Made by a program: the position numbers and the translations under genes. Below are positions 12,001-21,429 of a stretch of DNA of 64,000 nt, in pieces. The notes beneath the pieces were generated by a model. That model was not told where the DNA came from. It was given only the letters and a program-made list of their open reading frames with translations, and did no database searches. Origin of the DNA: Telmatactis stephensoni (Eukaryota > Cnidaria > Anthozoa > Actiniaria > Isophelliidae); the NCBI GenBank assembly GCA_029948255.1, contig JALIZF010001489.1, forward strand, positions 62,001-126,000. The letters are read 5' to 3'. Within the stretch, counting starts at the first letter, position 1. Each line of letters starts with the position of its first letter.

Positions 12001-15000
12001 TAAAATGAGAGGTGTAGCGCGTCAACAACTACTTTGAAACACCTTAAGTAGAGATCCACTTTCTCTGGATGGTCTTGGACTTCTTACTTCATAAGATGCA
12101 AACGTAAGATTTTGAATATTTTTTCAGCGAAACACCACTGATTTATCCGAAACCCCGAACAATTCTCGCTTCTATCGGGAGTTCAATTAGAAGATATTAC
12201 GCAATTGTATGGTGGTTGTTACAAACCTAATATTTCCTTTGTTGGTACCATAGATAATATGCTTGATTATAACATCGAACATTCCTCGATTAGTAAAGAC
12301 ATCCCGAGCATCGAATACCTATATGAAACCAATTTATTGTTAGAGAAAATACTTGCGTATCCTAAGAGGAGTCAACAGAATAATGATAAAAAAGCGAAGC
12401 GACGTGAAAGAGTAAGCCGTGTGCGCTAATGAATAATGTTCAAAATTCCCGTTGGCGTCGCTGGCGTTCTGAAGAGAACACGAAAACAAGTAATTAAAAT
12501 GGCGTCCTGAACGTGACGTCGTGATGTTGTCACGGTAGTCACGCAAAAAGCACTGTGATATATTCGTCATCCGACATTTTGCTCTCGCGTCGCATCGCGT
12601 TTGCTTTATCTACTTAATATGGAAATAAGAAATTCTCCACTCCCACTACCAAAGCTGGCCTCCTCCGCAGGCAACTCCCTTTTAATTCCTGTGGGATTCC
12701 TGTGGCAAAGAATTGAGACTGGGTTCGAGCTTGATGCCACAGGAAACCCAAAGAAGGACAGGAAACCCAAGGAAGGAGAAATAAAGGAGTAGCCTTCGAA
12801 GGAGGCTATACCAAAGCCACCGCTCCGAATCATATCTGTACGTAGTAGTTAGTAGGCACATCAATCAAAAATCAGATTCCAACCTGAAGTCTATTCCATT
12901 GTATTCTTCCAATGCATCTTGGGGCATTCCTCCAGGCCATTCGTGCCCCAAACATGAGTTCTTTCTCAGTAAGGTCATAGGTACCAGTCTCTTCGATTTC
13001 CTGGAGTACATCGGCCAGACGTTTCTTGTGTGCTGGACTATCAGTCCTAACGAAACAATATACATGGTAACATTTGCGCAAGTGAAAAAATTATATTAGA
13101 GATATTTTAGACCAAAATAGCTATATCAGTGTTCATTATGGATTAGCAAAGAAAACCTTAAGGGCGTTCACGGCAAATGAAGCTGCTATGAGATTTTCCT
13201 AAAAAAGTATGAAAATATTTTATGATATTCAGATTTAAATACCAGGAAAAAAGTAGGGTTACCGTATTTGCTTCCGTTTCAGAAACGTTCTGAGCTAAAG
13301 CTCGATAGTAATATCGATATATCGAATACAATATGAATGGAAGTACCGGGCAAAGTCGCAACTTTTTTGCAACGCTGTGCACAAAAGTATAGAATTGCAA
13401 CAAATTGCGCGCTATAGCAACGAAATTAGCCACTTTCATACCGTGAAGACTGGGTACGAGTCCCTCAAATTTTGACGATGATAACACAAAACTCATATAG
13501 TCAGAAAGAGCACATCAAGCTATATAAAATCCCGAAGTTTGGTGTTAATCGGGAATCGGGTTAATATTGAATGACTAACAGCCGTGCATAAATGCTAGAA
13601 TTTGCAAAGCAATGTCGCACGTCCTTGCGTCCACACATTTAAGTCACAAACATTATCACTGATTGGGAGGTGATCATCCAGAGATCAAAACTAAAGGACT
13701 CGTAGTGGAAAGTGAGACCCTTAGGAGCTCTAAGTGAACAAATTGAATCCCAGCAAAGAAACACTTACAACTTCATGGAGGTGTAATACTGCTCAATGAA
13801 GTCTTCTGCTTGTTGAGCTACTTCCTCTTTAGGCCGTGGTATCCCATAAGGCCTTGGTGGACTTTCAAAGTTTGGTCTCATGAAGGAACCTTTACATCTC
13901 GATGATGAACAATGCAGGGGCTGAAAGCAAAACAATATTAAAACACATTCTTTCTCTACATATTCACTTAATTTAAGATCCCTGTATCAGTAAAGAGAAA
14001 ATGAGGTGAGAGGATCAGGATTCCCCCAATTAGGTTTTGTAACAACCATAGGTACTGTGTTATGCTATTTTTAGTTTGACTTATTTCGGGTGAAGAACCC
14101 ACTGGTCAAACAATTTCAAGGGAGCTGACATATTCCCTTTAGCGATGGATCATAATAATTTAAAAGAAGTCTACCATTAACGCAAAGGCGCCAATTAAGG
14201 TATTCACGTGAGCATGGTAACGCGAATCCATAAACAGCATAAAGGAGTACTCTGTCTATAGGCTCTCTATAGGGAAGGGGGAGGGGTAAAGGAGAGGAGT
14301 AAGAGGTAAGAAGGGTAATTCCCTCGCTATTGGGAGGCAGAACAAGGCGGTAGGAGACCCTTCCCTCTCCCTCCCCACCCTTCCCCTCTTCCCAGAGAAG
14401 GTTTGTAAATGGGGATCCCTCCTCTTAACTCATTTTCTGCGAAGGGTTCCCAGAAGGTCTTCACTTTGGAAAATGTTATTATATAGTTTTCCCGATACGC
14501 GCGTTCTGATTGACCGAAACTTTTGCTCCATCATTGGAGCACATGAAGTTCTAATGTCAGCAGCGCGAGTCCGAGCGCACGCGCGCCTTTTCAATTTTCG
14601 TATGGCGGGAATCGAACTTTTTTGCCCTTGAATATTTACTGTACAATTTAGTAAGTATATAATAAAACAAATAGAACAGCTTTTTCCGTGCTCCGTTCAG
14701 TAATACGGCACTTAGGAAGTACCGAGAGCACTCCAGAAGTGTGGAGAGCATGTGAAGAGCCAGGGCTCCTGCCCTCTTTACACTTCTTTCTTCTCTTTAC
14801 ACTTTTTTCTTTCGTGCTCTCGTCACTTCCTAAGTGCTGTATTACTGAACGGAGCACGGAAAAAGCTGTTCTACTTGTTAATTATCATTATTAAAGCCAA
14901 AAGTGATAAGTCATTTGGGGAGTTAAATATTCTACTCACTATATAAGCCTTTTGATGTAATGTATCTATTGCCTCCTTCCCAGTTTCCCAGTTTTTGAGC

Positions 15001-15597
15001 TTGACAACTTTTGGAGGCTTGGTTGTAGGTTCCTTATGAACGCTTGCCACATGTCTAGGTGATTCGTTTCCCGTTTTAACATGAATATTTACATCTACAG
15101 CTTTCCCTGTGTGACCCTTTATATCTTTAAATCCATTGCTACTCGGTTCCACAACTGAAGCCGGGCCGTTCACAGGTTCAGCTTTCTGGTCGGCTTTCTC
15201 TATCGCCTCTTTTCCGATTTGTTCACTTATATGAGATGTGCCATTTTTAACTTTTCCTGCACTAACTGGTGTTTTGTTATCACGGGTAATTTCTTCAAGT
15301 TTGGCTTGAAGTTTCAGTGATACAGTAGATCCAATGGAAACGTCATTCAAGATTTTCAAGGCCTTTTCAAACTCGGTTTCTCTCAACGATTTGCCATTGA
15401 CTTCAAGCAGAACATCTCCGACCCGCATCATGCCATTTGCTTCGGCTGTGCTGCCTTTAACGATGCTAGAAATTGTAACACAGGGTTTGGTTGGACGCTC
15501 CTTGACCAGAAAACCTAGACCACCTATTTTGTGTTTGACAAGCTTGGTTAATGTCACCTGGTCTTTTTTTGAGTCCATGTTAAAGCACTGTCCGGCA
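575..15597 (-). CDS. NOS: Nitric oxide synthase, neuronal type with PDZ domain (3' end missing)
   Basis: Nitric oxide synthase converts L-arginine to citrulline and NO using NADPH, FAD, FMN, heme and tetrahydrobiopterin. Exons, 5' to 3' on the minus strand: 15597-14940 (ATG at 15578), 13920-13769, 13046-12884, 12318-12227, 10136-9995, 9283-9144, 8763-8653, 8584-8521, 8170-8069, 7905-7837, 7462-7379, 7180-7139, 6838-6759, 6346-6202, 5795-5691, 5479-5436, 4630-4523, 4471-4442, 4063-3889, 3345-3204, 3050-2972, 2660-2476, 2255-2119, 2017-1973, 1647-1522, 1011-927, 662-575. They total 3,374 nt with matching phases and GT-AG borders. The protein order is PDZ, zinc Cys-x4-Cys, heme domain (Cys308 in RCIGRIQW), calmodulin helix, FMN domain, FAD domain. 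About 170-200 C-terminal residues (NADPH site) lie off the left edge. Vertebrate nNOS is about 1,430 aa, so about four fifths is present. No stop or frameshift was seen. A few weak donors (such as GTTTGT at 12226) are the least certain borders. Confidence 0.95.
1774..1908. repeat. 34-bp minisatellite, four units
   Basis: Four tandem units of about 33-35 bp with consensus TGCATATTATTAATTTTGAC followed by TCGGCTGGCTACG. It lies in the NOS intron between exons 24 and 25. The units differ at several positions, so the array is not recent. Confidence 0.85.
3110..3188 (+). repeat. CATC / CTCC simple repeat
   Basis: ATCC and TCCC tandem runs in the NOS intron between exons 20 and 21, partly interrupted. 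They create a spurious plus-strand open frame. Confidence 0.7.
3204..7180 (-). CDS. NOS: NOS exons 12-20: calmodulin helix and FMN domain
   Basis: Residues 587-876. Exons 12-14 encode [14 protein letters not shown], then the basic amphipathic calmodulin segment [20 protein letters not shown] (about 617-636), then the FMN phosphate loop YATETGKSE. Exon 15 adds [15 protein letters not shown]. Exons 16-18 (44, 108 and 30 nt) encode a lysine-rich insert ([23 protein letters not shown]) where constitutive vertebrate NOS has its autoinhibitory insert; an equivalent role is inference. The 30-nt exon 18 is placed by phase: its donor is read as GTAAGG at 4441, giving DGEYSVFGLG across the junction. 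Exon 19 encodes [16 protein letters not shown] and [15 protein letters not shown]; exon 20 encodes [13 protein letters not shown]. Confidence 0.92.
3438..3666. mobile_element. Diverged member of the CGTATGAGT MITE family
   Basis: Palindromic element with ends GTTTCGTCTGAGTATGAAAC and CATACTCATACGAAAACGG, and internal ACGGTGACCGTGTCAGTACC. The same architecture occurs at 30,687, 47,795 and 56,720. This is the longest and most diverged copy. It sits in the NOS intron between exons 19 and 20. Confidence 0.65.
4652..4853. mobile_element. MITE with GGGCCCAGTTGTTCGAAGG ends
   Basis: Inverted terminal segments (GGGCCCAGTTGTTCGAAGG then GTGATTAACGCTAATCC; right end GGATTAGCGCTAATC then TTTCGAAAGC and GAGCCCAGC) enclose three tandem copies of a unit with TTAATCCTGGGTTAA and AATGGTTTTCTT. 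No ORF. It is in the NOS intron between exons 16 and 17. Confidence 0.75.
4905..5115 (-). repeat. Diverged intronic duplication, copy A
   Basis: The stretch from CCATAGATAGTG through CAAAACGTTTTATCGA, AATGTTGATTAC and TTTGTGATTTTGTTCGTCC is repeated in the same order at 6388-6590 at roughly two-thirds identity by eye. Part of it recurs at 5588-5640. All copies lie in NOS introns of the FMN region, so they look like old intron-internal segmental copies or an old mobile repeat. Confidence 0.55.
6012..6170. mobile_element. Foldback element in the NOS FMN-region intron
   Basis: The left arm contains CAATGGTTTCTTGTGGCATA and GCCACTTGTATTTTC; the right arm contains GAAAATACAAGCGACTCGTG and GAAACCATTATAC, its reverse complement with mismatches. 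The surrounding 5860-6012 segment may belong to the same repeat (it shares GGTATTCCACT). The long minus-strand open frame at 5628-6164 is a mixture of NOS exon 15 and this element. Confidence 0.55.
6388..6590 (-). repeat. Diverged intronic duplication, copy B
   Basis: Partner of 4905-5115: it shares CCATAGATACTG, CAAAACGTTTTATCGACAC, AAATGTTGATTACC, ATTTATCCTGGAAAAGCATT and TTTGTGATATTGTTTGTACG. It sits in the NOS intron between exons 13 and 14. Confidence 0.55.
7018..7080 (+). repeat. (GTTT)n microsatellite
   Basis: About 15 GTTT units, uninterrupted, in the NOS intron between exons 12 and 13. Confidence 0.95.
7379..13920 (-). CDS. NOS: NOS exons 2-11: zinc site, heme and biopterin oxygenase domain
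   Basis: Ten exons encode residues 214-586. Exon 2 opens with a Cys-x4-Cys pair (Cys217, Cys222), the dimer zinc tetrathiolate motif, then [14 protein letters not shown]. Exon 3 carries [14 protein letters not shown] with the heme-ligand Cys308. Exon 4 (12318-12227) begins VFDARD and ends TNKGNIR; it is more diverged than its neighbours. Exon 5 has [19 protein letters not shown], exon 6 [11 protein letters not shown], exon 7 [10 protein letters not shown]. Exon 8 (8584-8521) carries Tyr481-Met482-Val483-Thr484-Glu485; Glu485 corresponds to the arginine-binding glutamate. Exons 9-11 give [26 protein letters not shown] and [14 protein letters not shown], the last with the biopterin-stacking Trp. 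The intron between exons 4 and 5 contains a 1.8-kb foldback insertion. Confidence 0.93.
8395..8485 (+). mobile_element. SINE 3' fragment
   Basis: TCCTCCCTCAGCAAAAATCA, then GTTGAATG and a tail with ATTTATTTAATATTT, matches the body of the tRNA-headed SINE at 27,731 (TCCCTCAGCAAAAATCA, GTTGAGTGATG). The tRNA head is absent, so this is a truncated or decayed copy. It sits in the intron between NOS exons 8 and 9. Confidence 0.55.
8851..8880 (+). repeat. Poly-G tract
   Basis: A G run with two T interruptions, preceded by two copies of TTCCATCCCAGGGGG, in the NOS intron between exons 6 and 7. Runs of four or more G could form a G-quadruplex. Assembly accuracy is doubtful in such tracts. Confidence 0.85.
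9365..9568 (+). repeat. (CAGAG)n degenerate satellite
   Basis: A pure array of CAGAG units (about 9365-9425) passes into degenerate AGCAAAGCAGAGCA and GGAAAGCATA variants. It is purine-rich on the plus strand and lies in the NOS intron between exons 5 and 6. Confidence 0.9.
10242..12047. mobile_element. 1.8-kb foldback transposon flanked by TTAA
   Basis: Two arms of about 815 bp (10246-11061 and 11229-12043) are near-perfect reverse complements around a 167-bp loop. The outer ends read GGTGTTTCAAAGTAGTTGTT and its complement, each next to TTAA (10242-10245 and 12044-12047). A TTAA duplication is typical of piggyBac-type integration, but no transposase is present, so it would be non-autonomous; the class is inference. 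Each arm carries the same 67-71-codon open frame (10720-10935 plus, 11367-11570 minus), an automatic mirror. The element is inserted in the NOS intron between exons 4 and 5 and leaves both exons intact. Arm similarity suggests recent insertion or ongoing arm correction. Confidence 0.85.
11090..11179 (+). CDS. 29-codon strongly basic ORF in the foldback loop
   Basis: ATG at 11090 to TAA at 11179, starting [14 protein letters not shown] and ending EKRWRSRN. About 40% of residues are Lys or Arg. It lies entirely in the unique loop between the two arms of the foldback element, the only part not constrained by the mirror symmetry. The composition resembles a nuclear-localisation or nucleic-acid-binding segment, or the start of a decayed transposon ORF; I do not recognise a family. 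It may be chance. Confidence 0.2.
   Translation: MPATKSSRSKKNRRLAARLAREKRWRSRN
12658..12808. mobile_element. Small foldback repeat
   Basis: The left arm GGCCTCCTCCGCAGGCAACT and the right arm TAGCCTTCGAAGGAGGCT pair imperfectly. Between them GATTCCTGTGGCA pairs with TGCCACAGGAAACCC. It is in the NOS intron between exons 3 and 4. Confidence 0.5.
14665..14880. mobile_element. MITE with AGAACAGCTTTTTCCGTGC ends
   Basis: The left arm AGAACAGCTTTTTCCGTGCT, CCGTTCAGTAATACGGCACT and TAGGAAGT is mirrored at 14830-14875. The centre holds a CT-rich spacer. No ORF beyond the mirrored arms. It is in the NOS intron between exons 1 and 2. Confidence 0.85.
14940..15597 (-). CDS. NOS: NOS coding exon 1: PDZ domain and linker
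   Basis: This exon encodes residues 1-213, starting at the ATG at 15578. Residues about 8-95 form a PDZ domain with the carboxylate-binding loop GGLGF at 19-23, followed by LVKERPTKP, close to the nNOS PDZ. In vertebrate nNOS this domain binds C-terminal peptides and syntrophin or PSD-95-type scaffolds and localises the enzyme; here the same role is inference. The low-complexity linker ends in LKNWETG, which matches the segment before the nNOS oxygenase domain. An acceptor (TTACAG) lies 19 bp upstream of the ATG, so the transcript has at least one upstream untranslated exon. The donor is GTGAGT at 14939. Confidence 0.93.
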
Positions 15598-15958
15598 CTG
15601 TAAGATAAAGTGGAGTTCAGTAGTGTTGATTAGCGATAATTGTATTTTCTTGAGAAAAAAGGAAAACAGTATCTTTAGTGCAATGGGTCTATTGAACAAT
15701 TAGAGGCAGGGCTATTTGACCTGTGACCCATGAGGGCGAGAGGTCTAATTGTTTTACTATCCACCAGATTGTAGATCAAATGCTCACCTGAAACATCTGC
15801 AAATCACAATTCAGCCGCCATTCTTTTTCTAAACTGGTGCTTTTCTCAACCATGGGCTATCACGAATAGTCCCCTAGTGGAGTAGCCAATCGGAATGCAG
15901 GATTTGTGATAGACCACAAGTTGGTGGATTGTTTAGATAATTTCAGTGATTTCAAAAA

Positions 15959-16106
15959 TAGACTGCAAGCAGTCCCACTTTTCCCTCCAGTTTCAGTAAA
16001 GACGAGTTTTTAGAATATGCGGACGAGCGGCAATGGAGACGAGTCCGCGCACTAAAAACTCGTCTTTACTGAAACTGGAGGGAAAAGTGGGACTGCTTAC
16101 AGTCTA
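15959..16106. mobile_element. MITE with TAGACTGCAAGCAGTCCC ends
   Basis: The left arm TAGACTGCAAGCAGTCCCAC through TCCAGTTTCAGTAAAGACGA is mirrored almost perfectly on the right, ending GGGACTGCTTACAGTCTA. The loop contains GGACGAGCGGCAATGGAGAC. It lies just upstream of the NOS PDZ exon. Confidence 0.9.
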
Positions 16107-19100
16107 TCAAAAAAGGTTTATAATAACAATTATATGACAATATAATGGCATTTTTATGCAGCGTATCTGCTGGTGAATATCGGTTATGTATATGTCAACG
16201 TCACCTCACAGGCTAGGGGCCTGGGGCCTAGTCGTCTGGGAGTCGGGCAGCAGGAGTCACGAGTTAACATCTACCACGTGGTATTTGGGTAACAATAAAG
16301 GCCGAATAACAGATTAACTCACCCTTCGTTAATCTCATCGCTCGAGCAATAAACTAACCAACATCAGCACGTGAAATAGTTATTTCAGAGCACTGAAACA
16401 TAGCACTCACTCAAGACACTATGGTCTGCTGATCGCAATAAAACATTTAAAAATATTTTATAAAAGCGATATAAAAAACGCTTGTTTCTCTTACGTGATC
16501 GTTTGAGTCCCTGCGCTCCTATGCTGCGCCATGCCTTTCTTGTATTCTGCATATCATATCGTGTTTGTTTCACAGCCGAGAGATGTTTGTTTTTTTTTTT
16601 ACTTTTTTCAGTATTTAATAATGGGAAGATTTAATTTCAAAATTTACAGCTCACAATTTACCACTGCAATTTTCAAAATCACGCGGTTTGTTGATTTGAA
16701 TTCCGTCAATCAAAATTAAAAATCAAAATAATGAAGAAATACAGGAGATAATTATTATCTGAGGTATAATATATTATCTTAAGATCAAAGTGGATCATTT
16801 AGTGCATATTTAGACAATGTGTGTGTCTTTCTACCGGTCTGTCTGTTTGTGGTCTATTTTTGATTTCATTGTTCACCTCCTTCCTGAAGAATGATACTCC
16901 GTGAGTGTATCCTTTCAATCTGATTCTTTGCTTCTAGCTGCGTTCAGAGCGTTAATAAAGCAAGTAGAACTAATTTAAACTTTTTTTACATAGTCGGTCT
17001 CTTTATATCACGTTTACCCATATAATAATACTGCAGCCAGCATGTCTAGAAGACGGTTAGTCTACTGCAAATAATAGAGAATAAAACAGAAGGTGTTCAA
17101 ATCCCATTGAAGAGTGTCGGTACGGTTGGTTTTATGACTGAGAAATGCATTCAAAAATGGTTTTCATGTCTAATCACTCGACAAAACGGAGTCAACTCGG
17201 ATATCCGCATTTCATATGATTTCATGATTGACGGTATTCATATAAGGATGTTATTTCTGTCTAAAAAACAACATTGTTTTAAAATTTGTGAGCAACAATT
17301 TGCATAGTAAATGATTGCAAAAAGTGTACTAGTGTAATTTGTGCGTTTCTTTCTGTCTGAAGGGCAGAGCATGAAGAGCTGATTTTTACATGATTATTCG
17401 CAATGGGAATTAAATAAACTGATTGATCCAGTAGCTGACACGAGAGCTGACAAAGCGTTTCCTATTGTCCTTAAGGTTGCGTGCTAGTATCTATAATACT
17501 CCGCTGAATTATTTCTAAATATTGAAATATTCCAATATGATCAGAGTCAAGAGGATTATCAATACACCATCTTGCTTCGATGATAATACGGCAGTTGTAA
17601 GTACCTTATCACATAATAGTTTTTGCTTCTGACGGCTTTGCGATTTTCGCGATTTTAACTCTCTTCTCTCCCCTCCGTCCCCTCCCAAACCCACTCCCCC
17701 GCGAAATATGTAACTAACAAAATTATTAAATGAGAGTTTCGAAAGTTTCCATGTTGTGTAGCAGTACTATTAGTTTCAAGCAAAATGCAACCATATATCA
17801 TACAAAGATGTACTACCCTAACTATAATGTCCTATTTCCCGTCGTCATATAACCAGTAAACTTGACTGTCTTTAGAAAAAATCATGTCGAAGACAATAAA
17901 TATTTTCTTAGGGCGTTGTCCAAGTGTGCTACCCTATACCGAACTCGTTCGCCCCTTTTCAATTTGTAGTTTTTTTAGAGAGAAAAACAGAGAAAAAGCA
18001 ATTTGATTGAGAGTAGTTGCCCCCTGTAGGAAATCCTTGGAAACAACAGAACTTTACGAGAATACATTTCAATGTACATCACTTCGATATTAGTTTTGCA
18101 ATATCGATTTTTCATAACAACATCATAACAGAACAAAATAAGGTCACTTTTAATCCATCAAACTTCCTAAAAGTTATAAAGTAGTAATTTCCGTAGGATT
18201 ATTTATCCTTCAAAATTCCCCGACTGTCTTTGGACATGTTCTAGTCAGTGGAAGCCACATTGCCTCAGGCATGCAGTATTTGTACTTAGTCTGATGAACG
18301 CCAGGAAATTGTCTGTCGGTTTCATCGACAATAATTAGTTTTTGACTTTCAATTGAAATTTGATCTGAAATGTGAATGTAAGGGTAGGATTTAATCCACA
18401 ATAGATCTTCATTCATGAAAAAGGATGTTTATTCCGGTTTCAACTTAGTGTTGTTTTTCCGATCCTCGATGGAATATGCACAAAGCTTTAGCTTTTGTCG
18501 TGTGACGATGTGCAATAACTTTTGTGTTACTGAACAAAACTTAAATAAATAAAAACTCAATCTTTGAAGAATCCTTATTCAACTAATTTGTGCGGTACCT
18601 TTACGGCAAATTAATAACTGGAGAATTTCAGTCAAACTAAAACCATTTTATAGGCAGAATGGACAGCGCGCGTTTTCAGCAAGTTGCTTCTGGCGTTTTT
18701 TCAAGGGAAACAACAATTGATCAATATGTGACAAGAAATCTAAATTTGTCTTGTATTGGATATCAAAATCTAGCTGTTTGCTTACCGTGCATTTCCTAAT
18801 TGTACTACTGAAGGCCTATAGATAGGATAGTGCGTTGTTTTATAATGTATGTTCTTATCGTTTACATTGCAAAGTACAATAGAAATATATTTTGTATATT
18901 GGAAGATTAAAAATATCAATTTTCAGCGGCCTATAGTTAAAAGGTATAGCAGGCACGCATCTATCCGATACGTGTAATGTTTTGAATTATTACTCCGTGT
19001 TAAATCACATTTTCATGTGTTTTTTTCTAATACGACGCTCACAGGGGACACAACTAATATCAAAACGCACGCCGGGTCACGAAAATCTTTTCTGGTTTAA

Positions 19101-20183
19101 TCTTGCAATTGTAAGCCAGCAAAATTTGCCCTACTCTGTTTCAAAGCACTAGACAATCAAAAAGATTTCGAAAAAAAGAAATCCAAAGATTTCTATGGTA
19201 TCAATAGAAAATGTTAGGGGCAAAAGGGTGAGAAATCTTATTTAGACAACGGTAATGTTCAAGAAGTTCTATAAGATATGAAATACTGATATGTTTTCGT
19301 CTGTATGAGGTTGGACTGAATACTCTTGTTTACGTTATCAGTGACATACAAAGTAAAAACGAGTTGTCCAACTGTCAACCTAACTTACCAAGCCTGTGGG
19401 AACTCTGGTTAGTTCAGGCGATTCCTCGAGGATGTTTAACGAGTTCAACTGTAATGTTAAATGAATCAAAGCCAGTCCAAAGACTACTAATGAGCTATCT
19501 TGCCACCTTTTTTCTCAGTCTTCAATGTGACATCCAACAATGCATTTCTGTTTTTTCACTATTTTGTTAGTTTTCGTCAAAGTTTGATTATGTATCCTAG
19601 AACCTCTCTCAAAACCTATATCTTCACTTGTTGATGGTTTTTCCTCCTTTTTTTCAAGAATCCTTTCCATCTGTTACACTTTATGAATTATTCATAAGAG
19701 GAAATTCTGGAGGTGCGACAAGAGATTTAATGGTAATCCCGAGATCCCATTAGCACCTAGGCAATAAGGCGAGACTACTTATTGAAATCAGTCCTCGATT
19801 GGATAGAAGGCTCTAGAGAGGGTTAATACTGAAATGAAAGATGCGAGTGCAAAACCCCCAGAAAGATTTTAATTGAAACTTTGAGTCATATGAATAATGG
19901 ATCCATTACAATATCGCTGAAATTTTTGAGCTATGACGTCATTCAGTAGGATACGCCAAAATTCTCGGACAAATTTGTTATAGATTTTAATAATACTTTA
20001 ACATTTGTAGTTTTAGTTCAGTTTTAGTTTTGTTATAGATTCACTACAAAGAAATATAAATAAAGACAAATTGTACACAACAATAAATAATAACTAGTTA
20101 TATGTCAGGGGGCGTTAACAGGATAAAGTCCCAATCTGAAAAAGATTTGTTGTTTTGGTTCATGTGCATAAATATCTGTGGTT
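16107..20183. other. Gene-free stretch
   Basis: AT-rich sequence with many stops in all frames. No exon with both splice borders was recognised. One minus-strand frame at 18210-18416 (68 codons, with CMPEAMWLPLTRTC) is protein-like, but has no convincing acceptor and no known match from memory. Otherwise I see nothing here. It is probably intron or upstream sequence of NOS, if the untranslated exon at 20.7 kb is real. Confidence 0.5.
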
Positions 20184-20410
20184 TAAGGGGGTGTTTACAT
20201 GGCACTAGGATCATCCTAGCACTAGGATAATCATAGCAGGCGAATCATCCTACCTGCTATACATTTACTGACTGCATTCTGTTTCCATGGAAATTTGTGT
20301 CTTCACTTCGAGTACTAGGATCATCCTACTGAACAGAATGCAGTAAATGTATAGCAGGTAGGATGATTCGCCTACTAGGATGATCCTACTGTCATGTAAA
20401 CACCCCCTTA
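20184..20410. mobile_element. MITE with GGGGGTGTTTACATG ends, copy 1
   Basis: Palindrome with ends TAAGGGGGTGTTTACATG and CATGTAAACACCCCCTTA. It contains several GGATCATCCTA / TAGGATGATCC mini-palindromes and a mirrored CTGCTATACATTTACTG. A related copy lies at 42,005. No ORF. Confidence 0.9.
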
Positions 20411-20728
20411 GAGAACACTGTCCGCTGACTAATGAATGGCATGCTCACAAATATCGCTCGCCCGCCCATGACATCGAGCTGTTGTCACGATTAGTGTTGC
20501 TGTTCGCCTGGTGGCTCGCAGCAATCAAGACATAATATATAAATATAATATCAAGACATAATACATAAATATAATATACATATATATAGAATACATATAT
20601 TCTAAAAGGGTTCAACAGTAAATGGAAGGTACTCTACCTTTACGTACCAACTAACAACATTATTATATAGCTACAAGTAGTGCAAGTGATAAGTAAATGT
20701 AAAAAATCAATTAAAAGCTAAAACTTAC

Positions 20729-20792
20729 CAGGTCGTTCACCTTGTGCAGTCAACGTCCTTCAGCCCCGACGTAATTCTTGGTTCACAACAGC
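20729..20792 (-). other. Candidate non-coding 5' UTR exon, possibly of NOS
   Basis: A 64-nt segment is bordered by a good acceptor (TTCTGGTCTCTTTAG) and a consensus donor (CTG then GTAAGTTT) on the minus strand. All three frames contain stops and there is no ATG, so it would be an untranslated exon. The PDZ exon of NOS downstream begins with a splice acceptor 19 bp before its ATG, so an upstream untranslated exon on this strand is expected. Assignment to NOS is inference from strand and position. Confidence 0.4.
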
Positions 20793-21150
20793 CTAAAGAG
20801 ACCAGAAAATCTTGATTAAATATAGTAAGAACTCATAAGGGCGTTTTCAATCCACTAATGAGTTTCTGATAACAAATGATTAAATTCTACCTTACGCATC
20901 AATAGATGAGTCTTAGAAAGAAAACCACTGATTTAGCGGCATGAATAGAATGTAGCCCATCGTTCAAATAATGAATTTTCTTTAAAGTGTGACGTCAGGC
21001 CGGGAAATAATTTTCTCTGGGAAGTCTTCATTGTACGAAAGAGAGTTAAACAGTTTGATATTTTCTTATTCGTTTGCTCAATAATCAGTCTAGAACTCAT
21101 TCGATCTACATTAAGTTACTGACTGCAAGAGAACTCAAATTGTGTATTTG

Positions 21151-21429
21151 ATACAGTCATTCTCAAAATGGTTGTCCAGATGAAAAGACATTTAGTCGTT
21201 AATAAACTCGTTTGCATATATCAAATTTTCAATTTTCTCGCAGGAATTTCAATTCAAAATACCAAAGTACATTGCATATTAAATATTGTGCTAATGGATT
21301 GATAATGGATTGTAGTTTTGCAGCTAAAGTTAAAATTTTTGCCAGAAAATTGAAAATCTGATATGTAACTATGTTTATTAATGACTAAACGTCTTTTCAT
21401 CTGGACAACCTTTTTGAGAATGACTGTAT
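21151..21429. mobile_element. MITE with ATACAGTCATTCTCAAAA ends
   Basis: The left arm ATACAGTCATTCTCAAAATG, GTTGTCCAGATGAAAAGAC and TTTAGTCGTTAATAAA is mirrored at the right end (GACAACCTTTTTGAGAATGA then CTGTAT). The interior also pairs partly (TCAAATTTTCAATTTTC with GAAAATTGAAAATCTGA). No ORF. Confidence 0.88.

Noticed and set aside
12205..12429. Plus-strand 74-codon frame
   Set aside because: Antisense shadow of NOS exon 4, which has splice borders and homology on the minus strand.
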